Shown: one piece after another, positions 8,986-16,563 of the stretch
How positions within the stretch are numbered: position 1 is the stretch's first letter
How the letters are laid out: each line of letters begins with the position of its first letter
NCBI GenBank assembly: GCA_965365275.1
Contig: CBDUBA010000061.1
Span: 1-25,406, forward strand
DNA length: 25,406 nt
Reading direction: 5' to 3'
DNA from: JAGTVG01 sp965365275
GTDB lineage: Bacteria > Bacteroidota > Bacteroidia > Cytophagales > Cyclobacteriaceae
Position numbers and translations under genes: made by a program
The notes under the pieces: generated by a model
The model's database searches: none
What the model saw: the letters and a program-made list of their open reading frames with translations, nothing else
Told to the model about the DNA's origin: nothing

Positions 8986-10515
8986 TTATTCCCATTCTAT
9001 TGTCGCCGGAGGCTTTGAGCTGATATCATAGACAACCCGGTTTATCTCTTTTACTTTATTTATGATCTCATTGGAAACATCAGCAAGAAAATCATACGGA
9101 AGCTGACTCCAATCAGCGGTCATTCCATCAACACTGGAGACTGCCCTTAAAGCAACTACATTTGCGTAAGTTCTTTCATCACCCATAACGCCGACTGATT
9201 GCGTAGGAAGAAGCATGGTAGCCGCCTGCCAGACCTCATCATATAATCCCTCCCTTTTCAGTCCGTTAATAAAGATGGCATCTACTTCCTGTAAGATCCT
9301 GACTTTTTCCGGGGTTACATCACTGATGATCCGAATGGCCAATCCGGGGCCTGGAAAAGGATGTCGACTCAGTATGTTCGGATCGATATGGAGTGATTTG
9401 CCCACATTTCGTACTTCATCCTTAAATAATGTATTCAGGGGTTCTATCACCTTAAGTTTCATCGTATCCGGTAAGCCTCCTACATTATGGTGTGATTTTA
9501 TTGTTGCTGAAGGTCCTTTTACAGATACTGATTCGATTACATCCGGATATATGGTTCCCTGTGCCAGCCAGTGGACATCTGAGATTTTATGTGCCTCTTC
9601 ATCAAAAACATCAATAAAAACCTTACCAATAGCTTTTCTCTTATCCTCTGGGTCTACTTTTCCTTCCAGGGCCTTATAAAACTTATCTCGTGCATTCACG
9701 CCAATAACATTGAGTCCCATCCCTTTATATGAATCCAGGACGGACTCGAATTCATCTTTCCTTAGTAATCCGTTATCAACAAATATACAGTGCAATTTTT
9801 TTCCAATGGCCTTATGTATTAAAACCGCTGCAACGGTTGAATCAACACCTCCGGATAGCCCGAGCACCACTTTATCATTTCCAATTCTACTTTTTATATC
9901 AGCTACTGTTGTTTCAACAAATATATCCGGCGTCCAATCCTGGGAGCATTTACAGATATGTACAACAAAATTTCTCAGAACAGTCTTGCCCTCCAGTGTA
10001 TGTGTCACTTCCGGGTGAAACTGAATGCCATAAACATCCCTGTTTTTTACTTTATACGCTGCGATATCAACCGATGAAGTACTGGCAATCACTTCAAAAT
10101 CATCAGGCAGGGAAGAAATAGTATCGCCGTGTGACATCCATACCTGGGTGTTTATCTGGATCTCCTTGAGAAGATCGTAATGCTGGTCTATTTCCTCCAG
10201 TCTTGCACGTCCATATTCACGAATCTGGGAAGGTAAAACATTACCCTTGTTTTTATGTGCGATCAATTGTGCGCCATAGCATATCCCCAATACAGGAATT
10301 TCCTGGAAATGTTGGTCGATATCAATAAACGGTGCATCCTTGTCAAGAACAGAACATGGGCTCCCTGAAAGAATAATTCCTTTTACATCGGAGGTGATCT
10401 CAGGCAATTGGTTATAGGGGAAGATCTCACAGTATACATTTAACTCGCGCACTCTCCTGGCTATAAGTTGTGTATATTGTGATCCGAAATCGACAATTAA
10501 TATTTTTTCCAACAT
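8986..10515 (-). CDS. guaA: GMP synthase, glutamine-hydrolysing (GuaA)
   Basis: A 509-residue enzyme that turns XMP, ATP and glutamine into GMP in purine synthesis. The N-terminal class I amidotransferase domain has nucleophile C79 in GICYGAQL and the partners H167 and E169 in FHPEVTHT. The ATP pyrophosphatase domain follows with the P-loop SGGVDS (221-226), and the C-terminal dimerisation domain ends in the family's PATIEWE. All catalytic residues are present and the length is typical. It is the first gene of the minus-strand group with the periplasmic-binding-like protein and hemL. A divergent promoter region of 205 bases separates it from ettA. Confidence 0.98.
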   Translation of the reverse strand: MLEKILIVDFGSQYTQLIARRVRELNVYCEIFPYNQLPEITSDVKGIILSGSPCSVLDKDAPFIDIDQHFQEIPVLGICYGAQLIAHKNKGNVLPSQIREYGRARLEEIDQHYDLLKEIQINTQVWMSHGDTISSLPDDFEVIASTSSVDIAAYKVKNRDVYGIQFHPEVTHTLEGKTVLRNFVVHICKCSQDWTPDIFVETTVADIKSRIGNDKVVLGLSGGVDSTVAAVLIHKAIGKKLHCIFVDNGLLRKDEFESVLDSYKGMGLNVIGVNARDKFYKALEGKVDPEDKRKAIGKVFIDVFDEEAHKISDVHWLAQGTIYPDVIESVSVKGPSATIKSHHNVGGLPDTMKLKVIEPLNTLFKDEVRNVGKSLHIDPNILSRHPFPGPGLAIRIISDVTPEKVRILQEVDAIFINGLKREGLYDEVWQAATMLLPTQSVGVMGDERTYANVVALRAVSSVDGMTADWSQLPYDFLADVSNEIINKVKEINRVVYDISSKPPATIEWE

Positions 10516-10538
10516 GTATTTGTGTGTAAACTAAAAAG

Positions 10539-10569
10539 CAATATAACTCAATGGATTCTTTTTAAACAA
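10539..10569 (-). promoter_or_regulatory. Candidate promoter for the guaA group
   Basis: On the minus strand a TTG (10569-10567) is followed after 21 bases by TATATTG (10545-10539), one T short of TAnnTTTG. The expected start of transcription lies roughly 15-20 bases before the guaA ATG. The rest of the 10516-10720 spacer is AT-rich; for ettA only a weak AATATTTG at 10696-10703 is visible, with no -33 partner. Confidence 0.3.
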
Positions 10570-10720
10570 TTCTTTTTTTAATCTTCCCTCCTGAATGATT
10601 TAATTTTTTTATACCAATCGTTTTTAATAATTCGTTTTAAGCCATATTGATCTACAAAAAAAGCAAGGCCGAAGTGCATAAACAATTATTTTTATAATAT
10701 TTGTGTGATAATTTATTCAT

Positions 10721-12400
10721 ATGGACCAGGAAAAGATCATTTTTTCAATGAATGGTGTCGGGAAAATTTATCCCCCCAAAAAGCAAATTCTTAAAAACAT
10801 CTATTTATCCTTCTTTTACGGGGCTAAAATTGGCATAATAGGATTGAACGGATCCGGAAAATCCTCATTGCTGAAAATTATCGCCGGAATGGATAATGAT
10901 ATTCAGGGCGAAGTGGTTTTCTCCCCTGGATATTCAGTGGGTCTTATGGAACAGGAACCTCAGTTGGATCCTGATAAGACCGTAATTGAAATCGTAAGGG
11001 AAGGTGTTAAGGAAGTTACCGACCTGCTCGCAGAATTTGAAGAAATCAATGAGAAATTTACTGATCCATCAGTACTTGATGATCCTGATAAAATGGATCA
11101 ACTGATTAACAAACAGGGTGATATTCAAAATAAGATCGATCAATTGGGTGGCTGGGAATTGGACTCGAAATTGGAAAAAGCTATGGATGCTCTGAGAACT
11201 CCTCCATCAGATATGTTAATAAAGCATATTTCAGGTGGTGAGAAACGCCGGGTAGCTTTATGCAGGCTTTTATTACAAGAACCTGATGTCCTTCTGCTGG
11301 ATGAACCGACCAACCATCTTGATGCAGAAAGTATATTATGGCTTGAAAACCATTTGCAAAACTATAAAGGTACGGTGATCGCAGTTACCCACGATCGTTA
11401 TTTTCTTGATAATGTTGCAGGTTGGATACTCGAATTAGATCGTGGAGAAGGTATCCCCTGGAAAGGAAATTATTCAAGCTGGCTCGAGCAAAAGCAAAAT
11501 CGTTTGAAACAGGAGGAAAAATCTCAATCAAAAAGACAAAAAACACTCGAGAGAGAACTTGAGTGGATCCGAATGACGCCAAAAGCGAAGCATAATAAAT
11601 CCAAGGCTCGTCTCGGTTCCTACGAAAAACTTTTAAAGGAAGAATCAAAGCAGAAAGAAGAACGGCTTGAATTATACATCCCGCCCGGAGAAAGGTTGGG
11701 TGAAAAGGTGATCGTTGCCGAGAACATTTCTAAAGCTTTCGGAGATAAGCTATTGTTCGAAGGCATGAACTTCAACATTCCAAAAGGAGCAATCGTAGGA
11801 GTGATAGGTCCCAATGGAGCTGGTAAATCTACCTTATTCAAAATTATTACTAAAAAGGAAGCACCTGATTCCGGAACCATTGACATAGGAAGTTCAGTAG
11901 ATATTAGCTATGTTGATCAGGAACACGAATTTCTGGATCCTGATAAATCAGTTTGGGAAACCATTTCCGAAAGGGAAGAATGGATATCAATGGGTGATTC
12001 AAAAATGAATTCCCGGGCTTATGTCAGCCGGTTTAATTTTTCCGGTTCAGATCAGGAGAAAAAGGTCTCTGCGCTTTCGGGAGGAGAAAGGAACCGTGTT
12101 CATCTTGCCCTTGCTTTAAAAAAGGGGGCAAATCTGATTCTACTTGATGAACCAACCAACGATCTGGATGTTAACACCTTGCGATCACTTGAGGAAGCGC
12201 TGGAGAATTTCGGAGGTTGTGCAATAATCATTTCACACGACAGGTGGTTCCTGGACCGTATTGCGACCCATATCCTGGCTTTTGAAGGTGATTCAAGGGT
12301 ATACTGGTATGAAGGGAACTTTTCCGAGTACGAAGCGAATAAGTTGAACCGCCTCGGGGATATCACTCCCAAACGTATACGATATAAGCCTTTGAATTAA
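10721..12400 (+). CDS. ettA: ABC-F ATPase, energy-dependent translational throttle protein EttA
   Basis: A 559-residue soluble protein with two ABC ATPase domains and no membrane segments, the ABC-F layout. First domain: Walker A GLNGSGKSS (41-49), signature SGGEKRR (171-177), Walker B into DEPTNHLD (194-201). Second: GPNGAGKST (363-371), LSGGERNR (452-459), DEPTNDLD (476-483). A highly charged linker (about 250-320, with EREL, RQK and KAKHNKSKARL) joins them, and an insertion near 95-140 corresponds to the arm subdomain. EttA binds the ribosomal E site and gates the first elongation steps according to ATP/ADP ratio. Length (about 555 in E. coli), the arm and the conserved linker favour EttA over antibiotic-resistance ABC-F proteins. 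It is a single gene, convergent with fadD. Confidence 0.93.
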   Translation: MDQEKIIFSMNGVGKIYPPKKQILKNIYLSFFYGAKIGIIGLNGSGKSSLLKIIAGMDNDIQGEVVFSPGYSVGLMEQEPQLDPDKTVIEIVREGVKEVTDLLAEFEEINEKFTDPSVLDDPDKMDQLINKQGDIQNKIDQLGGWELDSKLEKAMDALRTPPSDMLIKHISGGEKRRVALCRLLLQEPDVLLLDEPTNHLDAESILWLENHLQNYKGTVIAVTHDRYFLDNVAGWILELDRGEGIPWKGNYSSWLEQKQNRLKQEEKSQSKRQKTLERELEWIRMTPKAKHNKSKARLGSYEKLLKEESKQKEERLELYIPPGERLGEKVIVAENISKAFGDKLLFEGMNFNIPKGAIVGVIGPNGAGKSTLFKIITKKEAPDSGTIDIGSSVDISYVDQEHEFLDPDKSVWETISEREEWISMGDSKMNSRAYVSRFNFSGSDQEKKVSALSGGERNRVHLALALKKGANLILLDEPTNDLDVNTLRSLEEALENFGGCAIIISHDRWFLDRIATHILAFEGDSRVYWYEGNFSEYEANKLNRLGDITPKRIRYKPLN

Positions 12401-12457
12401 AAATGAATTGAATGGGCCGGATTCAGGTACCAGGATATTTGCAGGTCACCAATATTT

Positions 12458-14134
12458 TTACACTTCCTGCAGGTCTCCTTCCTTAAGCAATCTTCTCAGA
12501 ATCTTGCCAACATTTGATTTAGGCATTTCAGTTCTAAACTCCACGTATTTAGGTCTTTTATAGGCGGTTAGGTTCTCTTTGCAATATGATTTAATCTCCT
12601 CCTCGGTTAAACTGTCATCCTTTTTCACAATAAAACACTTGACCACCTCCGTCGATTTTTCATCCGGGACACCTATCACACCTACTTCAAGAACTTTGGG
12701 ATGACCGGAGATCACATCTTCAACTTCATTGGGATACACATTAAATCCTGACACCAGGATCATTTCTTTTTTTCTGTCTACGATACTGAAAAAGCCGTCT
12801 TCATCCATAATGCCAATGTCTCCCGTTTTAAGCCACTCGCCATGAAACATCTCCTTGGTATCCTCTTCCCGCTTCCAATAGCCCTTCATTACCTGCGGAC
12901 CATAAGCACATATCTCTCCCCTTTCACCAACAGGTAACTCATTACCATTGTCATCCATAATTTTCAGGTCGGTACTTGGAACTGGTAAACCTATGGTTCC
13001 AATCCGTTCTGTTCCGTCAAAAGGATTAATTGTCAAAACCGGAGAAGTTTCGGTAAGACCATACCCTTCCACGATCGGATGACCGGTAACCTCTTTCCAT
13101 CTCAATGCAACTGAATTTTGTACGGCCATCCCTCCTGCTGCAGAGATCTTGGAACTGGAAAAATCAAGTTCCCTGAATTTCTCCTGGTTCAACAAGGCAT
13201 TAAAGAGAGTATTCACCCCGGTAAACAAAGTAAAATTATACTTTTTGAGTTCCTTAATGAAGGCCGGGAAATCCCTTGGATTGGTGATCAACACATTTCT
13301 TGCCCCGATCTTTAGCATAGCAAGGCAATTTACAACCAGTGCAAATACATGATATAATGGTAGCGCAGTTATTGCTACCTCTTCCCGCTCAACCACCACC
13401 GGGGATAATACTTTATGGATTTGCTCCATATTGGATACAAGATTCCGATGTGTGAGCATGGCACCTTTAGAAACTCCTGTTGTACCTCCGGTGTATTGTA
13501 AAAATGCCAGGTCTTCCGGTTTTAATTGTGGATCTTCAAGCTTGTAGGAAGCATTGTGCTTTATTGTCTCCTTAAATGGAATGGCTTCTTCGATTTTATA
13601 ATCAGGGACCATTTTCTTAACATGCTTAATTACCAGGTTAACAATGCTGCCTTTCAGCCCACCTAGCATATCACCGATCCTGGCAATGATTACATGCTCA
13701 ATTTCTGTTTTTTTCAAAATAACCTGCAAGTTTGATGCAAAGTTCTCCAGGATCACGATAGCCCTGGCGCCAGAATCCTTAAACTGGTGTTCCATCTCCC
13801 GGGGAGTATATAAGGGATTGGTATTGACCACGATAAGTCCGGCACGATGGGCACCTATTAAAGCAACGGGATATTGCATCAAGTTGGGCATCTGAATAGC
13901 GATCCTGTCGCCCTTCTTCATTCCAAGCTTATTCTGAAGATATTTGGCAAAATTCAGGGATAATTTATTTAACTGATTAAAAGTAATTTTAGAACCAATA
14001 TTCTCGTAAGCAATTGCATTTTCATATTTCCTGAAACTTTCAAGGTACATCTCCACAAGCGAGGAATACTGCTCGGGATTGATTTCCTGCGGGACACCTT
14101 TTGCATAAAATTTAAACCAGGGATGTGCTTCCAT
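12458..14134 (-). CDS. fadD: Long-chain fatty-acid-CoA ligase, FadD type
   Basis: A 558-residue ATP-dependent acyl-CoA synthetase, same length class as E. coli FadD (561). Adenylate-forming motifs: P-loop YTGGTTGVSKG (214-224), GYGLTETSP (357-365), TGD (437-439), and the catalytic lysine K544 in VGKILRR. The fatty-acyl-CoA synthetase signature spans about 433-470 with WLKTGDIGIMDEDG and VDRKKEMILVSGFNVYPNE. It activates fatty acids for beta-oxidation or lipid synthesis on the inner face of the membrane. It stands alone on the minus strand between ettA and the Lrp-family gene. Its upstream region is unusual: a nested dyad 9-43 bases before the ATG, and beyond it a minus-strand terminator with no recognisable TAnnTTTG promoter between that terminator and the gene. 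Confidence 0.95.
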   Translation of the reverse strand: MEAHPWFKFYAKGVPQEINPEQYSSLVEMYLESFRKYENAIAYENIGSKITFNQLNKLSLNFAKYLQNKLGMKKGDRIAIQMPNLMQYPVALIGAHRAGLIVVNTNPLYTPREMEHQFKDSGARAIVILENFASNLQVILKKTEIEHVIIARIGDMLGGLKGSIVNLVIKHVKKMVPDYKIEEAIPFKETIKHNASYKLEDPQLKPEDLAFLQYTGGTTGVSKGAMLTHRNLVSNMEQIHKVLSPVVVEREEVAITALPLYHVFALVVNCLAMLKIGARNVLITNPRDFPAFIKELKKYNFTLFTGVNTLFNALLNQEKFRELDFSSSKISAAGGMAVQNSVALRWKEVTGHPIVEGYGLTETSPVLTINPFDGTERIGTIGLPVPSTDLKIMDDNGNELPVGERGEICAYGPQVMKGYWKREEDTKEMFHGEWLKTGDIGIMDEDGFFSIVDRKKEMILVSGFNVYPNEVEDVISGHPKVLEVGVIGVPDEKSTEVVKCFIVKKDDSLTEEEIKSYCKENLTAYKRPKYVEFRTEMPKSNVGKILRRLLKEGDLQEV

Positions 14135-14142
14135 AAGAGTTT

Positions 14143-14177
14143 AGTTGAATATTACATATATGTATTCATTTTCAACT
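14143..14177. repeat. Nested 35-bp dyad just upstream of fadD
   Basis: Outer arms AGTTGAA (14143-14149) and TTCAACT (14171-14177) are perfect inverted copies. They enclose the 10-base palindrome ACATATATGT (14154-14163), with GAATA/TATTC as an intermediate pair. The element ends 8 bases before the fadD ATG. It could be an operator or an mRNA hairpin over the translation start. The symmetry is seen; the role is inferred. Confidence 0.6.
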
Positions 14178-14238
14178 GAGCATAATAATGAATTCATGTT
14201 TTATTAATCGATCATTAAAGTAATGTAAAATTTTGAAT

Positions 14239-14270
14239 AAAAAAAAGCGATCCGTTCCCCCGGACCGCTT
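14239..14270 (-). terminator. Rho-independent terminator, minus strand
   Basis: Read on the minus strand, AAGCGGTCCG pairs with CGGATCGCTT (9 Watson-Crick pairs and one G-U) across a 6-base loop GGGGAA, and a run of eight T begins in the last arm. On the plus strand the G-U becomes an A-C mismatch and no T-run follows, so the element works only leftwards. Confidence 0.8.
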
Positions 14271-14300
14271 AAACAACATAAACCCAAAAACGAAGAGTAA

Positions 14301-14334
14301 AAGGTTGCTAACGCATTTCGGTTAGCAAATCCTT
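14301..14334. repeat. 12-bp inverted repeat (hairpin 1 of the candidate RNA)
   Basis: On the plus strand AAGG-TTGCTAAC (14301-14312), an 8-base loop, then GTTAGCAA-AT-CCTT (14321-14334): twelve pairs with one 2-base bulge. It is the 5' hairpin of the proposed minus-strand RNA, but its core TTGCTAA/TTAGCAA also recurs near the lrp and sufB promoters and may be a protein-binding site. Confidence 0.65.
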
Positions 14335-14350
14335 AAATTCTAGACTTTAT

Positions 14351-14358
14351 CAAAATTA
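14351..14358 (-). promoter_or_regulatory. -7 promoter element for the candidate minus-strand RNA
   Basis: TAATTTTG on the minus strand matches TAnnTTTG in all fixed positions. No TTG is seen at the usual -33 distance, where the DNA is almost pure A/T, so strength is uncertain. Confidence 0.35.
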
Positions 14359-14394
14359 AAAAAATTATTAATTAATTAAAAAATATTTATTTTA

Positions 14395-14425
14395 TTGCTA
14401 AAAATTTATACCATTTGTATATTTG
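14395..14425 (+). promoter_or_regulatory. Promoter of the Lrp/AsnC-family gene
   Basis: TTG at 14395-14397, a 20-base spacer, then TATATTTG (14418-14425) followed by C: a full match to the Bacteroidota consensus. The transcript should start near 14432, giving a leader of about 35 bases. The -33 triplet is the first part of a TTGCTAA sequence, so a regulator binding that half-site would cover the promoter. Confidence 0.65.
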
Positions 14426-14466
14426 CTGCAATATCTTTAAAAAAATCACAACTGAGAGAATAAAAG

Positions 14467-14934
14467 ATGAGCAAAAATTACGATATTGACAATGTGGACT
14501 TAAAGATCCTGGCCTTATTGACAGAAGATGCAAAAATGCCATATACTGAAGTAGCAAAAAAAGTTTTTGTTTCAGGAGGAACTGTTCACGTTAGGATGAG
14601 GAAACTGGAAGAAATGGGAATAGTCCAGGGAACAACTCTGAAAATGGATTATTCCAAAATGGGTTATGACATAACTGCTTTTCTTGGAATTTATCTCGAA
14701 AAGAGTTCATTATATGACCAGGTGATAAAGAAACTATATAATATTCCTGAAATAGTTAAAGTTCATTACACGACTGGTAATTACAATATATTTGTTAAGC
14801 TTCACTGCAGGGATACCAATCATTTAAAAGATGTACTGCATGATAAAATTCAAAAGGTTGAAGGAATTGAAAGAACTGAAACGATCATCTCTCTTGAAGA
14901 AAGCTTGAACAGACATATACAGTTTAGCGTTTAA
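14467..14934 (+). CDS. Lrp/AsnC family transcriptional regulator
   Basis: A 155-residue regulator of normal Lrp size. The N-terminal winged helix-turn-helix covers about 7-55 (DLKILALLTEDAKMPYTEVA and VSGGTVHVRMRKLEEMGIVQ), and the C-terminal RAM ligand-binding/oligomerisation domain covers about 65-150, with VHYTTGNYNIFVKLHC in the middle. Lrp proteins form octamers that sense amino acids or related small molecules. It is a single gene with its own promoter and a strong terminator, upstream of the suf operon but not co-transcribed with it. TTGCTAA half-sites in its own promoter region and before sufB make autoregulation and a link to suf possible, but this is inference. The ligand cannot be predicted. 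Confidence 0.92.
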   Translation: MSKNYDIDNVDLKILALLTEDAKMPYTEVAKKVFVSGGTVHVRMRKLEEMGIVQGTTLKMDYSKMGYDITAFLGIYLEKSSLYDQVIKKLYNIPEIVKVHYTTGNYNIFVKLHCRDTNHLKDVLHDKIQKVEGIERTETIISLEESLNRHIQFSV

Positions 14935-14959
14935 TAAAAAAGTATAAAGACTTTCAATG

Positions 14960-15004
14960 CCCGCTGTACTTATCAAGAAGTATCTCAGCGGGTTTTTTAT
15001 TTTG
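14960..15004 (+). terminator. Rho-independent terminator after the Lrp-family gene
   Basis: CCCGCTG (14960-14966) pairs with CAGCGGG (14986-14992); inside, TACTT and AAGTA pair around a 6-base loop, with three unpaired bases on one side. TTTTTTATTTT follows directly. It separates the regulator transcript from the suf operon. Confidence 0.88.
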
Positions 15005-15046
15005 CTAGGATTTCGACCTAATTTTTCCTTTTTCGAACATAATTAG

Positions 15047-15067
15047 CAACAAATTGTTGTATGTTTG
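15047..15067 (+). promoter_or_regulatory. suf operon promoter with abutting palindrome
   Basis: TATGTTTG (15060-15067) is a full TAnnTTTG match; the transcript should start near 15074, 28 bases before sufB. Immediately upstream, in the spacer, is the 13-base palindrome CAACAA-A-TTGTTG (15047-15059), preceded by an overlapping TTAGCAA (15043-15049). No TTG is seen at the -33 distance, which fits a promoter that depends on a regulator. It does not resemble an IscR site that I know. Confidence 0.55.
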
Positions 15068-15101
15068 TAGTTGTTTATAATGATTCTAAATAATAAAATG
15101 T

Positions 15102-16547
15102 ATGGCCGATAAAGATAATATCCTGGAAGAATTAACCCAGTCCGAGTATAAATATGGATTTGTATCGGATATTGAAGCAGATTCAGCTCCAAAAGGATTG
15201 AATGAGGATATTGTCAGGTTCATCTCAGCCAAGAAAGAAGAACCTGAATGGCTGCTGGAATGGCGGTTAAAAGCATTCAGGCACTGGCAAAAAATGAAGG
15301 AGCCTAAATGGCCAAATGTCACTTATCCGGAAATTAACTATCAGGATATAATATATTATTCCGCTCCCAAGCAAAAAGTAGTTCCGAAAAGTCTGGATGA
15401 AATAGATCCTGAATTGCTCGAAACGTTTGAAAAGCTGGGTATTTCCTTACAGGAGCAGAAGCGTCTAACAGGTGTGGCGGTAGATGCCGTTATGGACAGC
15501 ATATCCGTAGCCACGACCTTTAAAGATAAACTTTCTGAAATGGGCATTATATTCTGCTCTTTCAGTGAAGCAGTCAGGGAGCATCCTGATCTGGTGAAGA
15601 AATACCTCGGATCTGTGGTGCCCATGAACGACAATTACTTCTCAGCCCTAAATTCTGCTGTTTTCAGCGATGGATCGTTCTGTTATATTCCAAAAGGGGT
15701 GAGATGCCCGATGGAGCTTTCTACATATTTCCGCATCAATGCAGCAAATACTGGACAATTTGAAAGAACCCTTATAGTTGCTGATGAAGGATCCTATGTA
15801 AGCTACCTTGAAGGATGTACAGCGCCCATGAGGGATGAGAACCAGCTACATGCCGCGGTTGTGGAAATTCATGCAGCGAAGGATGCAGAAGTAAAATACT
15901 CCACCGTTCAAAACTGGTATCCCGGAGACAAAAATGGGAAAGGGGGGATATATAATTTCGTTACCAAAAGAGGTATTTGTGCGGGGGCTAGAAGTAAGAT
16001 TTCTTGGACACAGGTTGAAACAGGCTCCGCTGTTACATGGAAATACCCCAGTTGCATCCTGAAAGGAGATGATTCAATTGGGGAGTTTTATTCTGTTGCT
16101 GTAACAAATAACTATCAGCAAGCCGATACGGGTACTAAAATGATACACCTGGGCAAAAACACAAAAAGCAGGATCGTATCCAAAGGAATTTCTGCCGGTA
16201 AAAGTCAGAATAGTTACAGGGGCCTGGTAAAAGTCATGAAAAGGGCTGAAAACGCCAGGAATTTTTCACAATGTGATTCATTGCTTATGGGAGATCAATG
16301 TGGCGCACATACTTTTCCATATATAGAAGCGAGTAACAATTCGGCACAAATTGAACATGAGGCAACTACCTCCAAGATCGGGGAAGACCAACTGTTCTAT
16401 TGCAATCAAAGAGGGATCGATACGGAACAGGCCGTAGCCCTAATCGTAAATGGCTATGCAAAAGAAGTATTAAATAAGTTACCCATGGAATTTGCTGTGG
16501 AAGCTCAAAAACTGCTTGCAATTACATTAGAAGGAAGTGTAGGATAA
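15102..16547 (+). CDS. sufB: Fe-S cluster assembly scaffold protein SufB
   Basis: A 481-residue SufB of normal length, core of the SufBC2D scaffold on which iron-sulphur clusters are built. The sulphur-accepting cysteine is C239 in YLEGCTAP (the position of E. coli C254), and C391 in QCDSLLMG plus E420 in IEHEATTS keep the spacing of the E. coli cluster-binding pair C405/E434. The beta-helix core and C-terminal helical region (TEQAVALIVNGYAKEVL, about 441-457) are intact. The ATG at 15102 is chosen; an out-of-frame ATG lies 4 bases before it. It is the first gene of the seven-gene operon and lies 16 bases before sufC. Confidence 0.97.
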   Translation: MADKDNILEELTQSEYKYGFVSDIEADSAPKGLNEDIVRFISAKKEEPEWLLEWRLKAFRHWQKMKEPKWPNVTYPEINYQDIIYYSAPKQKVVPKSLDEIDPELLETFEKLGISLQEQKRLTGVAVDAVMDSISVATTFKDKLSEMGIIFCSFSEAVREHPDLVKKYLGSVVPMNDNYFSALNSAVFSDGSFCYIPKGVRCPMELSTYFRINAANTGQFERTLIVADEGSYVSYLEGCTAPMRDENQLHAAVVEIHAAKDAEVKYSTVQNWYPGDKNGKGGIYNFVTKRGICAGARSKISWTQVETGSAVTWKYPSCILKGDDSIGEFYSVAVTNNYQQADTGTKMIHLGKNTKSRIVSKGISAGKSQNSYRGLVKVMKRAENARNFSQCDSLLMGDQCGAHTFPYIEASNNSAQIEHEATTSKIGEDQLFYCNQRGIDTEQAVALIVNGYAKEVLNKLPMEFAVEAQKLLAITLEGSVG

Positions 16548-16563
16548 AAATAAAATTATATAA

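Larger units (their letters stand above)
14239..14345 (-). ncRNA. Candidate small RNA or terminated leader RNA upstream of fadD
   Basis: On the minus strand a perfect TAnnTTTG box (14358-14351) is followed by about 105 bases holding two hairpins, the second a strong Rho-independent terminator with eight Us. No gene lies between box and terminator, and no start codon gives a convincing leader peptide: ATGCGTTAG at 14318-14310 encodes only two residues. Either a stand-alone small RNA, or a leader that stops most transcripts before fadD, 104 bases further on, fits. I do not recognise a known RNA family. Confidence 0.45.

Noticed and set aside
9215..10121. Three open frames of 102-154 codons on the plus strand across guaA
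   Set aside because: They lie wholly inside a well-supported guaA with all catalytic motifs, overlap each other in different frames and show no recognisable domain; they are antisense shadows.
10721..12400. ABC-F gene as an antibiotic-resistance factor
   Set aside because: Length, arm and linker match the housekeeping EttA type, and there are no mobility genes nearby.
12401..12457. GCAGGTC repeated at 12441 and 12469 as a transposon target duplication
   Set aside because: Only 7 bases, with one copy inside the fadD coding end, no inverted ends and no transposase; chance is a sufficient explanation.
14239..14270. The same hairpin as a plus-strand terminator or attenuator for the lrp gene
   Set aside because: On the plus strand it contains an A-C mismatch and is followed by AAACAAC with no T-run, and the lrp promoter lies downstream of it.
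14271..14330. Leader peptide rich in aromatic codons (Arg-Phe-Trp-Val-Tyr-Val-Val-stop) on the minus strand, before the terminator
   Set aside because: The frame has a stop codon shortly upstream and no ATG, GTG or TTG start between that stop and the aromatic codons, so amino-acid attenuation is not supported.
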